From the NCBI GenBank assembly GCA_036346275.1, contig CM070720.1, forward strand, positions 9,463,278 to 9,527,277: a DNA stretch of 64,000 bases, given 5' to 3'. Numbering within the stretch: position 1 is the first letter of the stretch; each line of letters starts with the position of its first letter. Shown piece after piece: positions 21,909-33,524 of this stretch. The notes beneath the pieces were generated by a model. The model made no database searches. It was not told where the DNA came from and saw nothing but the letters and a program-made list of their open reading frames with translations. The position numbers and the translations under genes were made by a program. This stretch comes from Otatea glauca. Its lineage: Eukaryota; Streptophyta; Magnoliopsida; Poales; Poaceae.

Positions 21909-24531
21909 TATATTTATTTTACTTTTTGCTTCTTTTTATTCGTCTCCTGATATCTTTTGCTAGGAAAGTCCAAATGAGGTGAACTAAGTTTCTAAAATTA
22001 TGTTAAGCAATGAGGACTCAGATTATGCAATCAAATTCATATGTTCACTACAGTTTAAATTATTGGAACCAAGTTTGTTGAAAGTCACTTTTATGTGCCA
22101 TATAGCAATTATGCAAACCTTCACTCTAAAAATCATGAAATAAATTCCACATGTTCCTGAGGTCATGAATGTTCCTTGTTTGCAAAAACATTTAGGATTG
22201 AACTCAGTTTGAATCAGAAAGTAAATATAGGAAGCCTCTCTAGCATAGAAAATCAAATAGTTAAAATATAGATAAAATGAACTCAAATTTTGGTAAAACT
22301 AGTTTGGTTACCCTCCTGTGGTCACAAGGATCCTGAATGTATAAAAATATTTAAGTTTTTGCCATGGTTTGCATTAATTGTTCAATAGTCGAGGTTTCAA
22401 TACTTGCATAATCCGAATAGTCGTAACTTTCGCAAATAAACTTCAAATTTGATGAAACCAAATCCTAGGATCTTGAAAAATGATACCCTCTCTGGTTATG
22501 CAAAAATCCTCACATATGTGCAAGTTTGAATTACGCCCATGTAAGGCCTTAATGTTCACTTATATGAAAACCATCTCGGATAAAAGCAAAATATCGTGAA
22601 ACTAGTTTTAAAACACTTCTAGGATTGTGACCTACTAATACTAGAAAAATGATTAAATAATCTTATAAGGTGCAGTCGCAAACTTAAAATGAAAACTAAA
22701 CCTTTATCGCGTAGATTTTAGAAACACTTAAGCCTTTTCGGCAGCTCGTAAAACATCTTATCTAAATGAGAATTTTATGAAGAATGAAGATCAGCCCAGA
22801 AATGATCCTTGGGATATATACTACCACAATCTAGAAAAATATTCTTAATACAACTTGTGTTTCATCTAAATCCTGCTAGTTCAATACCCCTAAATGTTAT
22901 GGTCATCGGAAACACATTATAAGAATAGTTTAGCATAAGAAACCTTTAGACAATGTACTTGTGTCACAAGAATCATAGTGTAAATGTAGCCAATAGCTAT
23001 ATTTGGTAGATACCAACATGTATAAATCATCTTACATGCAAAACATATAGGGCTAATCATATACTGCACTTTACTAATCCGATTCCTTATAACGAAAACC
23101 TTAATACCATATAGGCTATTTCAGTGATGAATAAAATGTCTTGCCTAAATCCTAAAATTTATAAAATCAACTTAGGAATGCTCGTCAAAATATAGACTAC
23201 CTTATTCTAAAGAAATAATCTCTTTTTGTCATGCTTTGTATATAAATCCTGTTAGCAAACCAACTCTAAGTATTATGTTCTCTGAAATCCGTAATACGAG
23301 TAGCTAACCTAATAATAAATGAGAAATCAATAATTAAGATATTTGTATCACTAGAATCTTCTTAAAAACCAAGAATATATATAACCGGTAGCCTAACTCA
23401 ACAGATCCAATATATTTGAAACTACTTATGCAAAATCAATCTAGGATTAAGTACTATTCATACATAACATACAGCAAAGCAACTAATGTTTAATTCTATT
23501 AATCCAAATAATTTTAGCATCTAGAATTCAAAACTATAAATATGAAAATACATAATTTTAGCCTCTTGAATTCATAAAACAAGCATAGATGATCTATAAA
23601 AGAAACCATGCATCGCTTAGCATAAAAACCGTTAACGATATGTATATATGTCAATATATATTCGATTAAATCGCGAGAACCCGAAATCATCCAACCCTAA
23701 ACCACACATTTTTGCTGTAGTAAGTCTTTATTTGATTTATAGTGTGTCTTCTTTTGCCCTTATTTAAATTTGTTTTTTGCTATATTTCCGTTGAAATGAC
23801 GTGTAGAACTCGACGCCACTAATCCCATCGTCGACTATGTCAGCTATGATCACAACTCCATCGTAAACGACAAATAAGCAAGGCAAGCACCCCTTTGATC
23901 ATATTGATCCCAGTATTTAATTTTCATTTTGTTTATCAAATTGTTTCATGCATGCGTTTATTTTATGTAAATTCGCTATTTTGTGGAACTGTTAGATATA
24001 CCTGTTGTCTCATGAAACTTTCTTGATAAGCATGGACATATGAACTTTGATAACCATAGAAAAGGGTTAGACGATACATGATATCAACTTGGGTATATGC
24101 GATTATTAATCATGTTTAGCCATGCCTTATTAGTGACAGATTAAATGATCAAATTAAACTATTTCTTGAACATTTGAAAAGGGTGGATATGACATTGTGG
24201 GTTGTTGATATTTTAGCTAAAAACCAAAATAAAACTATTGTTTTGATGTGGGTAATTATTGGTAATAGCCGGTTGTGCAAGGGATAGACTTGTACGTAGT
24301 GTAGGGGGAGATTATTGCCCTGTCGGATTAAGGACCGAGCTATGGGTTGCTTACAAGACAAGAAAACAGTGCAACCACAAGTGCTGGCATGGGACAGCCT
24401 TAACCTATTAAGTTGCTTAGATCTGGCTTTACACATTGGTAGGCGGGAGATAGTACAAGCACTCCTTTCTAGGTTTGCTTGTGAGGGGCTTCCACACCTC
24501 GGTGTGGGTAAATACATGTCGGTACAATAGT

Positions 24532-26936
24532 GATTGTCATCCTATTCCTTGCTTAGACGACATGCTTGATGAGTTAAGTGGTTCTATTATTTTTTCTAAG
24601 GTAGACTTGCGAAGTGGATACCACCAAATTAGAATGAAGATGGGAGATGAATGGAAAACGGCTTTCAAAACTAAGTTCAGATTATATGAGTGGTTAGTAA
24701 TGCCTTTTGGGTTAACTAACGCACCTAGCACTTTCTTGCTGCTAATGAACGAAGTTTTACGTGCTTTTATTGGAAAATTTGTGGTGGTTTATTTTGATGA
24801 TATTTTGATCTATAGCAAGTCACACAAAGAACACATGGAACATTTATGTGCTGTTTTTAATGTTTTGAGAGATGCACGTTTGTTTGGTAATCTTTAGAAA
24901 TGCACCTTTTGCACGGATCGAGTCTGTTTTCTTGGCTATGTTGTTACTCCATAGGGAATTGAAGTGGATGAAGCAAAAATTGAAGCCATCAAGAGCTGGC
25001 CGACCCCTGAGACAGTCACACAGGTGAGAAGTTTTCACGGTCATGCAGGGTTCTATAGACGTTTTGTGAAAGATTTCAGCACCATTGCTTCCCCGCTGAA
25101 TGAGTTGACAAAGAAGGATGCCCGTTTTCATTGGGGACCAGCATAAGAACATGCTTTTAGGGTACTAAAGGAGAAGCTTACCAATGCCCTCTGCTTCAGC
25201 TTCCAGACTTCAGTAAAACTTTTGAGTTAGAGTGTGATGCTAGTGGGATTGGAATAGGAGGAGTATTGCTACAAGAAGGTAAACCCGTTGCATATTTTAG
25301 TGAGAAATTGAATGGGCTAGCTCTGAATTATTCTACATATGACAAAGAATTGTATGCTTTAGTGCGTGTGTTAGAAACGTGGCAACACTACCTTTGGCCC
25401 AAAGAATTTGTTATTCATTCCAATCATGAATCTTTGAAATATATTAGAAGTCAAGCTAAACTAAATAAACGACATGCTAAATGGGTTGAGTTCATAGAGT
25501 CATTTCCATATATCATTAAGCACAAGAAAGGTAAGGACAATGTAATTGCCGATGCGTTGTCTCGACGATATACTTTGTTATCACAACTTGATCATAAAAT
25601 TTTTGGCTTAGAAACAATAAAAGAATTATATGCTAATGATTTGGATTTTAAAGATGTTTACATGAATTGTAGATAAGGAAGAACATGGAATAAGTATGTG
25701 CTGAATGATGAATTGTTGTATCGTGCTAACAAGCTATGTGTTCCAGCTAGCTCTATTCATTTTTTGTTTTTGCAGGAAGCGCATGGAGGTGGTTTGATGG
25801 GACATTTTGGGGTGAAGAAGATGGAGGATGTACTTGCTGCACATTTCTTTTGGCCTAAGATGAGGCGCGACGTCGAGCGTTATGTGTCACGATGCACCAC
25901 TTGCAATAAAGCTAAGTCCCGTTTGAACCCGAAAGGTCTTTATATGCCTCTTCCTGTTCCTAGCGTTCTGTGGGAGGATATTTCAATGGATTTTGTATTA
26001 GGATTGCCTAGGACTAAGAGGGGGAGGGATAGTATATTTGTAGTGGTTGATCATTTTTCTAAAATGGCATATTTTATACCTTGTCATAAGAGCGACGATG
26101 CTACAAATATTGCTGAATTATTTTTCAGGGAGATAGTTCGTTTACACGGCATGCCCAATACCATTGTTTCAGATCGTGATGCGAAGTTTTTGAGTCATTT
26201 TTGGAGAAGCTTATGGAATAAATTGGGGACAAAGCTACTTTTCTCTACTACTTGTCATCCCCAAACCGACGGACAGACGGAAGTCGTCAATCGCACATTG
26301 TCAACTATGCTATGGGCTATCCTCAAGAAGAATTTGAAGATGTGGGAAGAGTGTCTACCTCATATTGAATTTGCATACAACAAGGCAGTACACTCCACCA
26401 CCAAGGTAAGTCCATTTCATGTAGTATATGGGTTTAATCCACGTGCTCCTATTGATTTACTACCTTTACCTACTTCTGAAAAATCTAATTTTGATGCTAA
26501 GAAACGAGCTGAATTGGTTTTGAAAATTCATGAATTCGTTAAATAAAATATTGAAAAGATGAATGAGAAATATAGAGTTTATGGTAGCCAGACTCGAAAA
26601 CATTTAACTTTTGAACCTGGTGATTTTGTCTGGTTACATTTGCATAACAATAGATTCCCCGGGTTGAGAAAGTCTAAATTAATGCCTCGAGCTAATGGTC
26701 CCTTTAAAGTGCTTGAAAAGATTAATGACAATGCCTATAAGCTTGAGTTGCCTGCAGATTTCGGGGTTAGTACCACATTTAACATTTCAGATTTAAAGCC
26801 GTATGTGGGAGAAGAAGATGAGCCTGAGTCGAGGACGACTCCAATTTTAGAGGGGGAGGATGATGAGGACATCCATTCCTTGGATACACACACTACAACG
26901 CTGTTCCTCATGTTTCACCACTTCAAGGTTCAATGA
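24532..26936 (+). pseudogene. pol: pol of element C1 (RT-RNase H-IN)
   Basis: RT lacks its N-terminal half but keeps YFDDILIYSKS (near 24790). Stops occur at 24895 and about 24952 (TAG) and at 25144, and a frameshift lies near 25165-25200. RNase H and the connection to IN occupy 25266-25676 (DKELYALV, NVIADALSRR). Integrase continues in 25698-26546 with its zinc-binding His and Cys residues (ending CTTCNK) and DDE residues in MDFVLGLP, VSDRDAKF and DGQTEVVNR. The tail at 26559-26936 has DFVWLHLH and DLKPYVGEEDE. I see no canonical chromodomain, which fits CRM-like elements. Confidence 0.85.
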
Positions 26937-27054
26937 CACGAGCTCGTACTCGTCAATTAAATCATAAGGTGAGCTCGTTCCTCGCTGTTCATAATTATTT
27001 TAATACGGATTGTATGCTACCTAATGGACATCGTGATTTGTTGTTACTTAGGAA
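26933..27054 (+). pseudogene. C-terminal TRARxRQL tail of C1 pol
   Basis: A shifted frame starting at 26933 encodes MTRARTRQLNHKV, a basic tail that commonly closes pol in this gypsy group. It follows the main pol frame by a small frameshift near 26930 and runs toward the LTR-like region. Basic tails of this kind may contact chromatin, but that is inference. Confidence 0.5.
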
Positions 27055-27690
27055 TATTGGAGAAGATGCCATGCCAAGTCTCCATCCTCAATTCGGAGAG
27101 CAAATTATTTCGAGCTGCCATTCGAGTTGGAGTCGGTCTGACAGCCTTGGATTCAAACGGCCATAACTTTCTCATACGGCGTCATTCGGAGGTGTATAAG
27201 TACTCTATTGAAAGGTTATTTCATAATATTTACAATGGATCTAACCTCACCTCCAAATTATATGGGGAAGGCTTCCAAATAGTCGTAACAAGTGGCTGCT
27301 ATTTTCTGGACGGTGCTGCGCCACCTTTTCTTTAGGCCACGGGCCCTGTATCTCGACAGAGGGTCCAAGCCCAGGTTGTGGACGTGGGAGGCAACCCTAG
27401 CACACCCTCTCCCTGGCCGCGACTGCCCTCTCCCTTTCCACATCATTAAAACAAGCCGCCGTCATCAGTTTAGGGCAGGTTATTTTGCTAAGTTTGTTCC
27501 CCATTGCGTATGAAACACTTGTTCATCGGAGTAGTGTCGCAAGACCTGGTTTGGTGAAAGAGATAACCTCAACTTTGATCATTTTGAATTTTCAGATTGC
27601 TTTCTTTCTCATTCTTGTTCGTTTCTTCTATTGCGTGCAGGAATTAACCTTCGTAGTTAGGTTATCCGGGCGTGAGCACTATTGATAATG
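27055..27690 (+). repeat. LTR-like region shared between C1 and C2
   Basis: Downstream of C1 pol, this non-coding block has the order of a plant LTR: AT-rich U3, a GC-richer stretch near 27330-27430, then a T-rich tail ending near 27640. It is followed directly by C2 sequence. It appears to serve as 3' LTR of C1 and 5' LTR of C2 at once. Exact LTR ends were not determined. Confidence 0.5.
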
Positions 27691-27694
27691 ACAG

Positions 27695-30600
27695 GTGCGT
27701 GGGTGTAGCGATTGCAAGGATTCAATCTTCGCTGATTGGAAGCCCTTGGAACGCGAACATCTCCGTTCCACAAAAATAGAACCTATCGGAAGATCGGGTC
27801 ATTATGCATCACGTACCACTACACCAAGCTCCTCCAACAACAAAATGGCATCCTCTACTTCACATTCAGCACGACGAACACCCGGACCGACGAAAATTGC
27901 CACACAAGCTCCCACAAAAAGTTCGATGTCGTTAGTTGCCTCAACAGGACGTACAAAAGACATTGAATGCCATCACTGCAAGGGTTTGGCGAGGGAGTGT
28001 CCAAACAAGCGTGTGCTAATAATTCGTGAAGACGGCTAGTACGATTCAGCAAGCAATCTTGATGAAGAAACGTATGCTTTGCTTGCTGAAAATGAAGATA
28101 GTGATCCAATCTCAAAACATGAAGAAGAGCACGTGAGCGCTGGTGATGCTGACCAATATTTAAGTCTTATTGTGCAACGTGTGCTTAGTGCTCAGATTGC
28201 CCGTGCCGAGCAAAATCAGCGCCACAACTTGTTTCACATTAAAGGCGTCGTCAAAGAGAGATCAATTCGAATAATCATTAATGGTGGGAGTTACAATAAT
28301 CTAGCCAGCATGGACATGGTGGAGAAGCTAGCACTCTCCACTAAGCCGCATCCTCAGCCTTACTACATCCAATGTTTCAACAATAGCGGCAAGCTTAAGG
28401 TAACTCGTATGGTAAGAGTACATTCCGCTTTAGGTTCTTATCATGGTTATGTCGATTACGATGTCGTACCTATGCAAGCATGTTCTATATTGTTAGGTAG
28501 ACCGTGGCAATATGATAAAGATTGTTTACATCATGGTAGAATAAATCAATACTCTTTTGTGCATAAAGAGAAGAAAATGGTGTTACATCCAAAGTCTCCT
28601 GATGCTATTTTAAAAGTTGACATTGCTAGAGCTATTAGAGAGAAAAACCAGGAGCATGCTATGAGTGAAAATCAGATTGTAGCAAAGGATCTTGACAAAC
28701 ACAACAAGAAAGAATCTAAGCCTATTCATGAGAAGATAAATGAGATTAAGTTGAAAGGTGCTTGTTTTCTTGCTACCAAATTTGATGTGAATGAGTTGGA
28801 TGTTACAAGTTCTATTTGCTATGCATTCGTTTGCAAAGAAGTTTTGTTTTTATTTGAGGATATATCTTGTTCTTTGCCTCCTGCTGTCACTAACATTTTG
28901 CAGGAGTACACTGACGTCTTTCCAAAGGATGTACCATCGGGGCTGCCCCCAATTCTAGGAATTGAGCACCAAGTTGACCTCATTCCCGAGGCATCTTTGC
29001 CCAATCGTGCGCCATACAGAACCAATCCGGAAGAAACTAAGGAGATACAACGCCAAGTTCAAGAATTGCTTGATAAAGGGTACGTACGTGAGTCTCTTAG
29101 TCCTTGTGTTGTTCCGGTCATTTTAGTGCCCAAGAAAGATGGATCATGGCGCATGTGTGTGGATTGTAGGGCAATCAATAATATCACTATTAGGTACCGT
29201 CACTCTATTCCTAGGCTAGACGATATGCTTGATGAATTAAGTGGCTCTACAGTGTTCTCAAAAGTTGATTTGCGTAGTGGGTACCACCAAATTCGTATGA
29301 AGCTAGGAGATGAATGGAAAACGGCTTTTAAAACTAAATTCGGTCTATATAAGTGGTTAGTCATGCCTTTTGGGTTAACTAATGCACCTAGCACTTTCAT
29401 GAGATTGATGAACGAAGTTTTGCGTGCTTTCATTGGCAGATTTGTGGTGGTATATTTTAATGATATTTTCATATATAGCAAATCATTGCAGGAACACCTT
29501 GACCATTTATGTGCTGTTTTTTATGCTTTACGAGATGCACGCTTATTTGGTAACCTTGAGAAGTGCACCTTTTGCACGGATCGAGTCTCTTTTCTTGGTT
29601 ATGCTGTTACTCCCTAGGGCATTGAAGTTGATCAGGCCAAGGTTGAGGCAATACAGAGTTGGCCGACTCCTAACACGGTCACACAGGTGAGAAGTTTTCT
29701 AGAACTTGCTAGATTCTACCGTCACTTCGTGAAGGATTTCAGCACCATCGCTGAACCATTGAATGAGCTTACCAAAAAGGGTGTGCCATTTGCTTGGAGA
29801 GATGCACAGGAGAACGCCTTCAACACATTGAAAGATAAGTTAACACATGCATCACTACTCCAACTTCCAGATTTTTCTAAGACTTTTGAACTAGAATGTG
29901 ATGCTAGTAGAGTTGTTTTGGGTGGCGTGTTGTTACAAGAATGAAAACCTGTTGCATATTTTAGTGAGAAGTTGAGTGGACCTAGTTTGAATTATTCTAC
30001 TTACGATAAGGAATTATATGCTCTAGTTCGAACTTTAGAAACAGGGCAGCATTATTTATGGCACAAAGAATTTGTCATACATTCTGATCATGAATCTTTG
30101 AAGCATATTCGAAGTCAAGCAAAATTGAATCGTAGACATGCAAAGTGGGTTGAATTCATTGAATCCTTTCCTTATGTTATAAAACACAAGAAGGGCAAGG
30201 AGAATGTTATTGTTGATGCTTTGTCTAGAAGATATACAATGCTTTCACAACTTGATTTCAAAATCCTTGGATTAGAGACGATTAAAGAGCAATATGTACA
30301 TGATAACGATTTTAAAGATGTGTTGCTGAATTATAAAGAGGGAAAAACATGGAACAAATTTGTCCTCAAAGATGGGTTCGTGTTTAGTGCTAACAAACTA
30401 TGCATTCTAGCTAGCTCTGTTTGTTTGTTGTTGTTAAAGGAAGCGCATGGAGGTGGGCTGATGGGACACTTTGGTGTGAAGAAGACGAAGGACATACTTG
30501 CTGGTCATTTCTTTTGGCCAAAAATGAGAAGGGATGTGGAACGATACATTGCTCGCTGTTCTACATATCAAAAAGCTAAGCCACGATTTAACCCCCATGG

Positions 30601-30982
30601 TTTGTATATGCCTTTACGTGTTCCTAGCGTGCCTTGGGAAAATATTTCTATGTACTTTGTTTTAGGACTGCCTAGAACAAAGAAGGGGAGGGATAGCATC
30701 TTTGTTGTTGTGGATAGATTTTCTTAGATGACACACTTCCTACCATGTCGTAAAAGTGATGATGCTACCAATATTGCTGATTTGTTCTTTCGTGAAAATG
30801 CTCGCTTGCATGGTCTGCCCAACACAATAGTTTCAGATTGTGACATTAAATTCCTTAGCCACTTTTGGCGAATTTTATGGGCTAAATTGGGGACTAAGCT
30901 TTTATTTTATACTACTTGTCATCCCCAAACTGATGGACAAACTGAAGTTATCAATAGAACTTTATCTACCATGCTTAGGGCT
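27695..30982 (+). pseudogene. gag-pol: gag-pol of C2, 5' part (zinc knuckle-AP-RT-RNase H-IN)
   Basis: One reading frame extends throughout with only in-frame stops: TAG 28037, TAG 29615, TGA 29942 and TAG 30725. Most of gag is missing: the leader passes into a short Ser/Thr-rich segment and a zinc knuckle near 27965-28005 (IECHHCKGLARECPNKR). The protease-like domain is around 28260-28500 (IIINGGSYNNL, with N where the catalytic D is expected). RT covers 28920-29600, and its YFDD box reads YFND near 29455. RNase H and integrase follow to 30982. Absence of frameshifts suggests a fairly recent copy. Confidence 0.88.
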
Positions 30983-31596
30983 TGTTGGCGTCAAAAACTT
31001 GACGTAGGGTTTCTGACAACAGCACACCAGACGAACACCTGGTTCAGAGCATGCCAGTAGATTTGACCTATAAAAAATATGAAATTCACTCAAAGCCGAT
31101 CGTGATGATCAATCGGCTTAAACTTAATCAGCTTGAAGTCGATTAAATCAAGGTAACGGGATAAGTCTAATTAGCCGATCAAGGCTAATCAGAGGATAAA
31201 GGTAGATCGATTCTGAAGAAGGCGATGCGCAACAAAATCAGAATAAATCGAACCTGGGGCGTAATTTGAAGAAGATCAACAATCGGCGATGCGCAACTTT
31301 ATTGATCAAGATAGAATTACAAAAACCAAATTACAAAAGCTACTCCTAGTCGACAGGGAAAAGTACGAAAGTAAAGGCTGGTTGATTGATTATGTTGTTG
31401 TCCTTCGTTGTGTATCCTCATCTTCTTTTATGCCCACCAGCCGATCGAGTCCTTTTACAACACGCTTACAAAATAAGACCCGTATCATCCTTAATTTCCT
31501 TAATATCCGATTTGGTTTCCAACCGTTTTAAGTTCGATTCCGTAACCTCCATGGACTTCCAAACCGGACGACACCTGCCAAATTCTGGTGCAAACA
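30983..31596 (-). repeat. 3' LTR of element D (left copy)
   Basis: 614 bp. Hand comparison with the right copy gives about 28 substitutions over about 613 aligned bases plus one 12-bp indel near 31070. On the minus strand, the purine-rich tract AAAAATGGGGCCATA (31597-31611) abuts it as expected for a polypurine tract. ORF 31289-31531 inside it recurs in the other LTR and is not a gene. Confidence 0.93.
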
Positions 31597-31611
31597 TATG
31601 GCCCCATTTTT
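31597..31611 (-). promoter_or_regulatory. Polypurine tract of element D
   Basis: Read on the minus strand, AAAAATGGGGCCATA immediately precedes the LTR terminus TGTTTGC. This is the position required for plus-strand DNA priming. Confidence 0.7.
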
Positions 31612-31957
31612 GGGAGATAACTTGTTGTCTACCAAAAATATTTTTTATCGGCTTTTCTTATTCGGTTACATTATATTTGCTTTTGATCCAAAGGTTAACT
31701 GTCACTTTTCATACCGCAACTGCAGCTTTAATTACGTCGTAATTTTCTGATAGTGCGTTTTAATTGTTCACGTCCTTTGAGATTCACTTCCCACCACTTC
31801 AGATTTTTACCTCGCTATAAAATGCGGCCCCCACAGTCATTCTTCACGCGCTCGAGCTTTTGCGATCTTCACAATCGGCTTCTTCTGCTTCTTGTTAGCC
31901 TCTCATCGGCACATTAATCTTTTGATTCAGTTGGCTTTTGATATCAAGATCGACTGA
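31612..31957 (+). promoter_or_regulatory. Promoter and 5' leader of antisense PMD gene (TATA at 31816)
   Basis: TATAAAAT at 31816-31823 in the context CTCGCTATAAAATGCGGC lies about 135 bp upstream of the ATG at 31958. A start site near 31848 would give a leader of about 110 nt. The box is on the plus strand, opposite to gag-pol, and outside the LTR, so the gene appears to have its own promoter. Confidence 0.55.
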
Positions 31958-32444
31958 ATGGATCCTTCTCAGGTACTCATCCCAATTCCCAACAGTGTTG
32001 ATCAGTTTTTCCTTGGCCCGCTAGGAACCCTAGATACTGCTACGGTTATTGATCAAGAGATAACTCGCCTTGCTTTGTCGGCTAGAGGATATAACATTGA
32101 GGGTTGGAGTAAAAGTTTTAGGGCTTGGCCGACTGCTCTCAAAGGGTGGAAGAATTGTATAACCGAGTAACAACCCAAAAAAGAGAATCTTGGGAAAGAA
32201 TGGGCATAGCCGAATGCATTCCTCTGAGTTTAGCCGATCTAGAGGCCAATGAGCCCTTAGTGGCCATGGCTTGTTATTTCTGGTCGGATGCCTTCAATGC
32301 CTTTATGTTTAGCACTGGCCTAGTCGGCCCAACCTTGCTTGATGTTTCTCAACTCTGCTGCTTAAGACCGAACAGGGAACAAATATCGGCCTTTAGTGCC
32401 AAACCAAAGGATAAACTTATTCGGTCCAAACACTACAAGAAACA

Positions 32445-32665
32445 GTGAGAAATTCATGGGTTTTTTTAAATTCGTGGGTCAAAACAAAACCCATGAATTT
32501 ATATATTTAAATTCGACAGTTTCTAAAAAACCACGTATTTAATTAAATTCGTGGGCCAAAAAAACACCCACGAATTTATATATTTAAATTCGTCGGTTAA
32601 TGCAAATACCCACGAATTTAAGTAAATTTGTGGGCAAACAAACACACAAATTTATATACGAATTT
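32445..32665. repeat. 5' subterminal repeat array of the CACTA
   Basis: The motif AAATTCGTGGGT and its inverse ACCCACGAATTT recur with AT-rich spacers (for example near 32479, 32545, 32566, 32590 and 32610), some with one mismatch. In En/Spm such arrays bind the TNPA-type protein during excision; that role is inferred here. Confidence 0.85.
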
Positions 32666-32689
32666 AATAGCCCCTTGGGCTTCTCTCTC

Positions 32690-32987
32690 TCTTCGCTCCT
32701 CTCACCCCGCCGCGCCGCCACCCGCTGCGCCCACCCCGCCCCACTCGCCACGCCGCTGCACGCCGCCGCCCCTCGCCAGGCCCCTCGCCGCCAGCCCGCC
32801 CGCCTCGCCGCCCGCCCGCGTGCCGTCGCTCACTTTGCCCGCCGCCCGGCCGCCCGCCCACCCACGCCGCCTCCCGCCCGCCGCCGCCGCGCCCTCGCCG
32901 CCCCTCCCGCCTACACCACCGCCCGCCCGCCGTCGCGGGCGCCACCCCACCCTCCCGGACCTCGCGATGCCCCACCGGTGTTGGAGA
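32690..32987 (+). other. GC-rich 5' leader exon of CACTA
   Basis: This CCGCC/GCC-rich stretch of about 300 bp ends GGAGAAG|GTATTT at 32987/32988, a splice-donor-like site. All frames give Ala/Pro/Arg/Gly-rich ORFs on both strands, which reflect base composition. I read it as untranslated leader. Confidence 0.5.
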
Positions 32988-33225
32988 AGGTATTTTTCAT
33001 CTCATTTTATATTCGTTTGAAGTTATTTCATCTCATTTTATATTCGCTGCATATGATATATATTTTTATTCTCTCGCTGCCGTTGTCTATAACGTTAAAG
33101 TTTAGGGTTTGTGTCGAACAGTAGAGAGCCTAGGCGTCACCCGTTCGGGAACGACGCATCTCACATTTGCTTTGTGAGGTGCGCGGTTCCGGAATTGTCC
33201 AGCGTATTTTGGACAGCCCGAGAAT

Positions 33226-33402
33226 GTTGGTTGTTGCATGGGGCCTGTGACGTGCGAGCGATCTGAATGTGATTTCGGGCGCATAACCCTATTGTTCTCC
33301 GACGCACCAGCATCAGGCGTGCGTTTGGAGAACAACGGGGTTATGCCGCCGAAATTTCGTTCTGTTCGTAGCGCATGTCACAGGTCGCATGCAATGGCCT
33401 CC
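33226..33402. repeat. Long imperfect palindrome in CACTA 5' region
   Basis: The left arm (TTGCATGGGGCCTGTGACGTGCG... to about 33312) pairs with the reverse complement of about 33318-33402. Shared phrases include CCTGTGAC, GCATAACCC and TTGTTCTCC. The RNA of either strand could form a hairpin of about 80 bp. It lies between the leader exon and the transposase start. Confidence 0.8.
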
Positions 33403-33524
33403 ATTCTTGGGTGGGTTTAGAACACATCTTTCCTAATAGGGTAGTCTTTGTCACCTAAACCACGGTCGTACGTTGACATCGTTTCATTTGTTTAGCTTTG
33501 AGAATAGGTGATGATCGAAGGGCG

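Larger units (their letters stand above)
19460..24530 (+). mobile_element. Truncated LTR (or LTR plus leader) of a gypsy element
   Basis: It starts TGTAGCATCTCAAAATTTTC at 19460, typical of a grass gypsy LTR. A TATA box (TATAAAA, 20516-20522) precedes a GC-richer leader of about 1.3 kb, followed by long AT-rich sequence. Near 23800-23900 a block (GTGTAGAACTCGACG ... GGCAAGCACCCCTTTGATCAT) resembles the donor-containing block of the A and B LTRs, supporting Tekay-like ancestry. There is no matching right terminus or second LTR; the sequence stops abruptly where C1 reverse transcriptase begins at about 24531. It contains two tRNA-like modules (listed separately). Confidence 0.6.
24531..27690 (+). 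mobile_element. Element C1: 5'-truncated CRM-like gypsy element
   Basis: C1 begins abruptly within reverse transcriptase at about 24531 and runs through RNase H, integrase and the pol C-terminus into an LTR-like region ending near 27690, where C2 begins. RT and integrase motifs (GYHQIRMKMGDEWKTAFKT, FGLTNAPSTF) point to the CRM-like group of chromoviruses. Clade assignment is by recognition only. No TSD could be assigned. Confidence 0.75.

Noticed and set aside
31289..31531. ORF repeated at 52552-52794 as a possible gene pair
   Set aside because: Both are the same stretch of the two LTRs of element D.
32664..32975. Overlapping long ORFs on both strands rich in Pro/Ala/Arg/Gly
   Set aside because: The DNA is an extreme CCG/GCC run; open frames on both strands follow from the lack of AT-rich stop codons. 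No domain, and it fits a CACTA leader exon.
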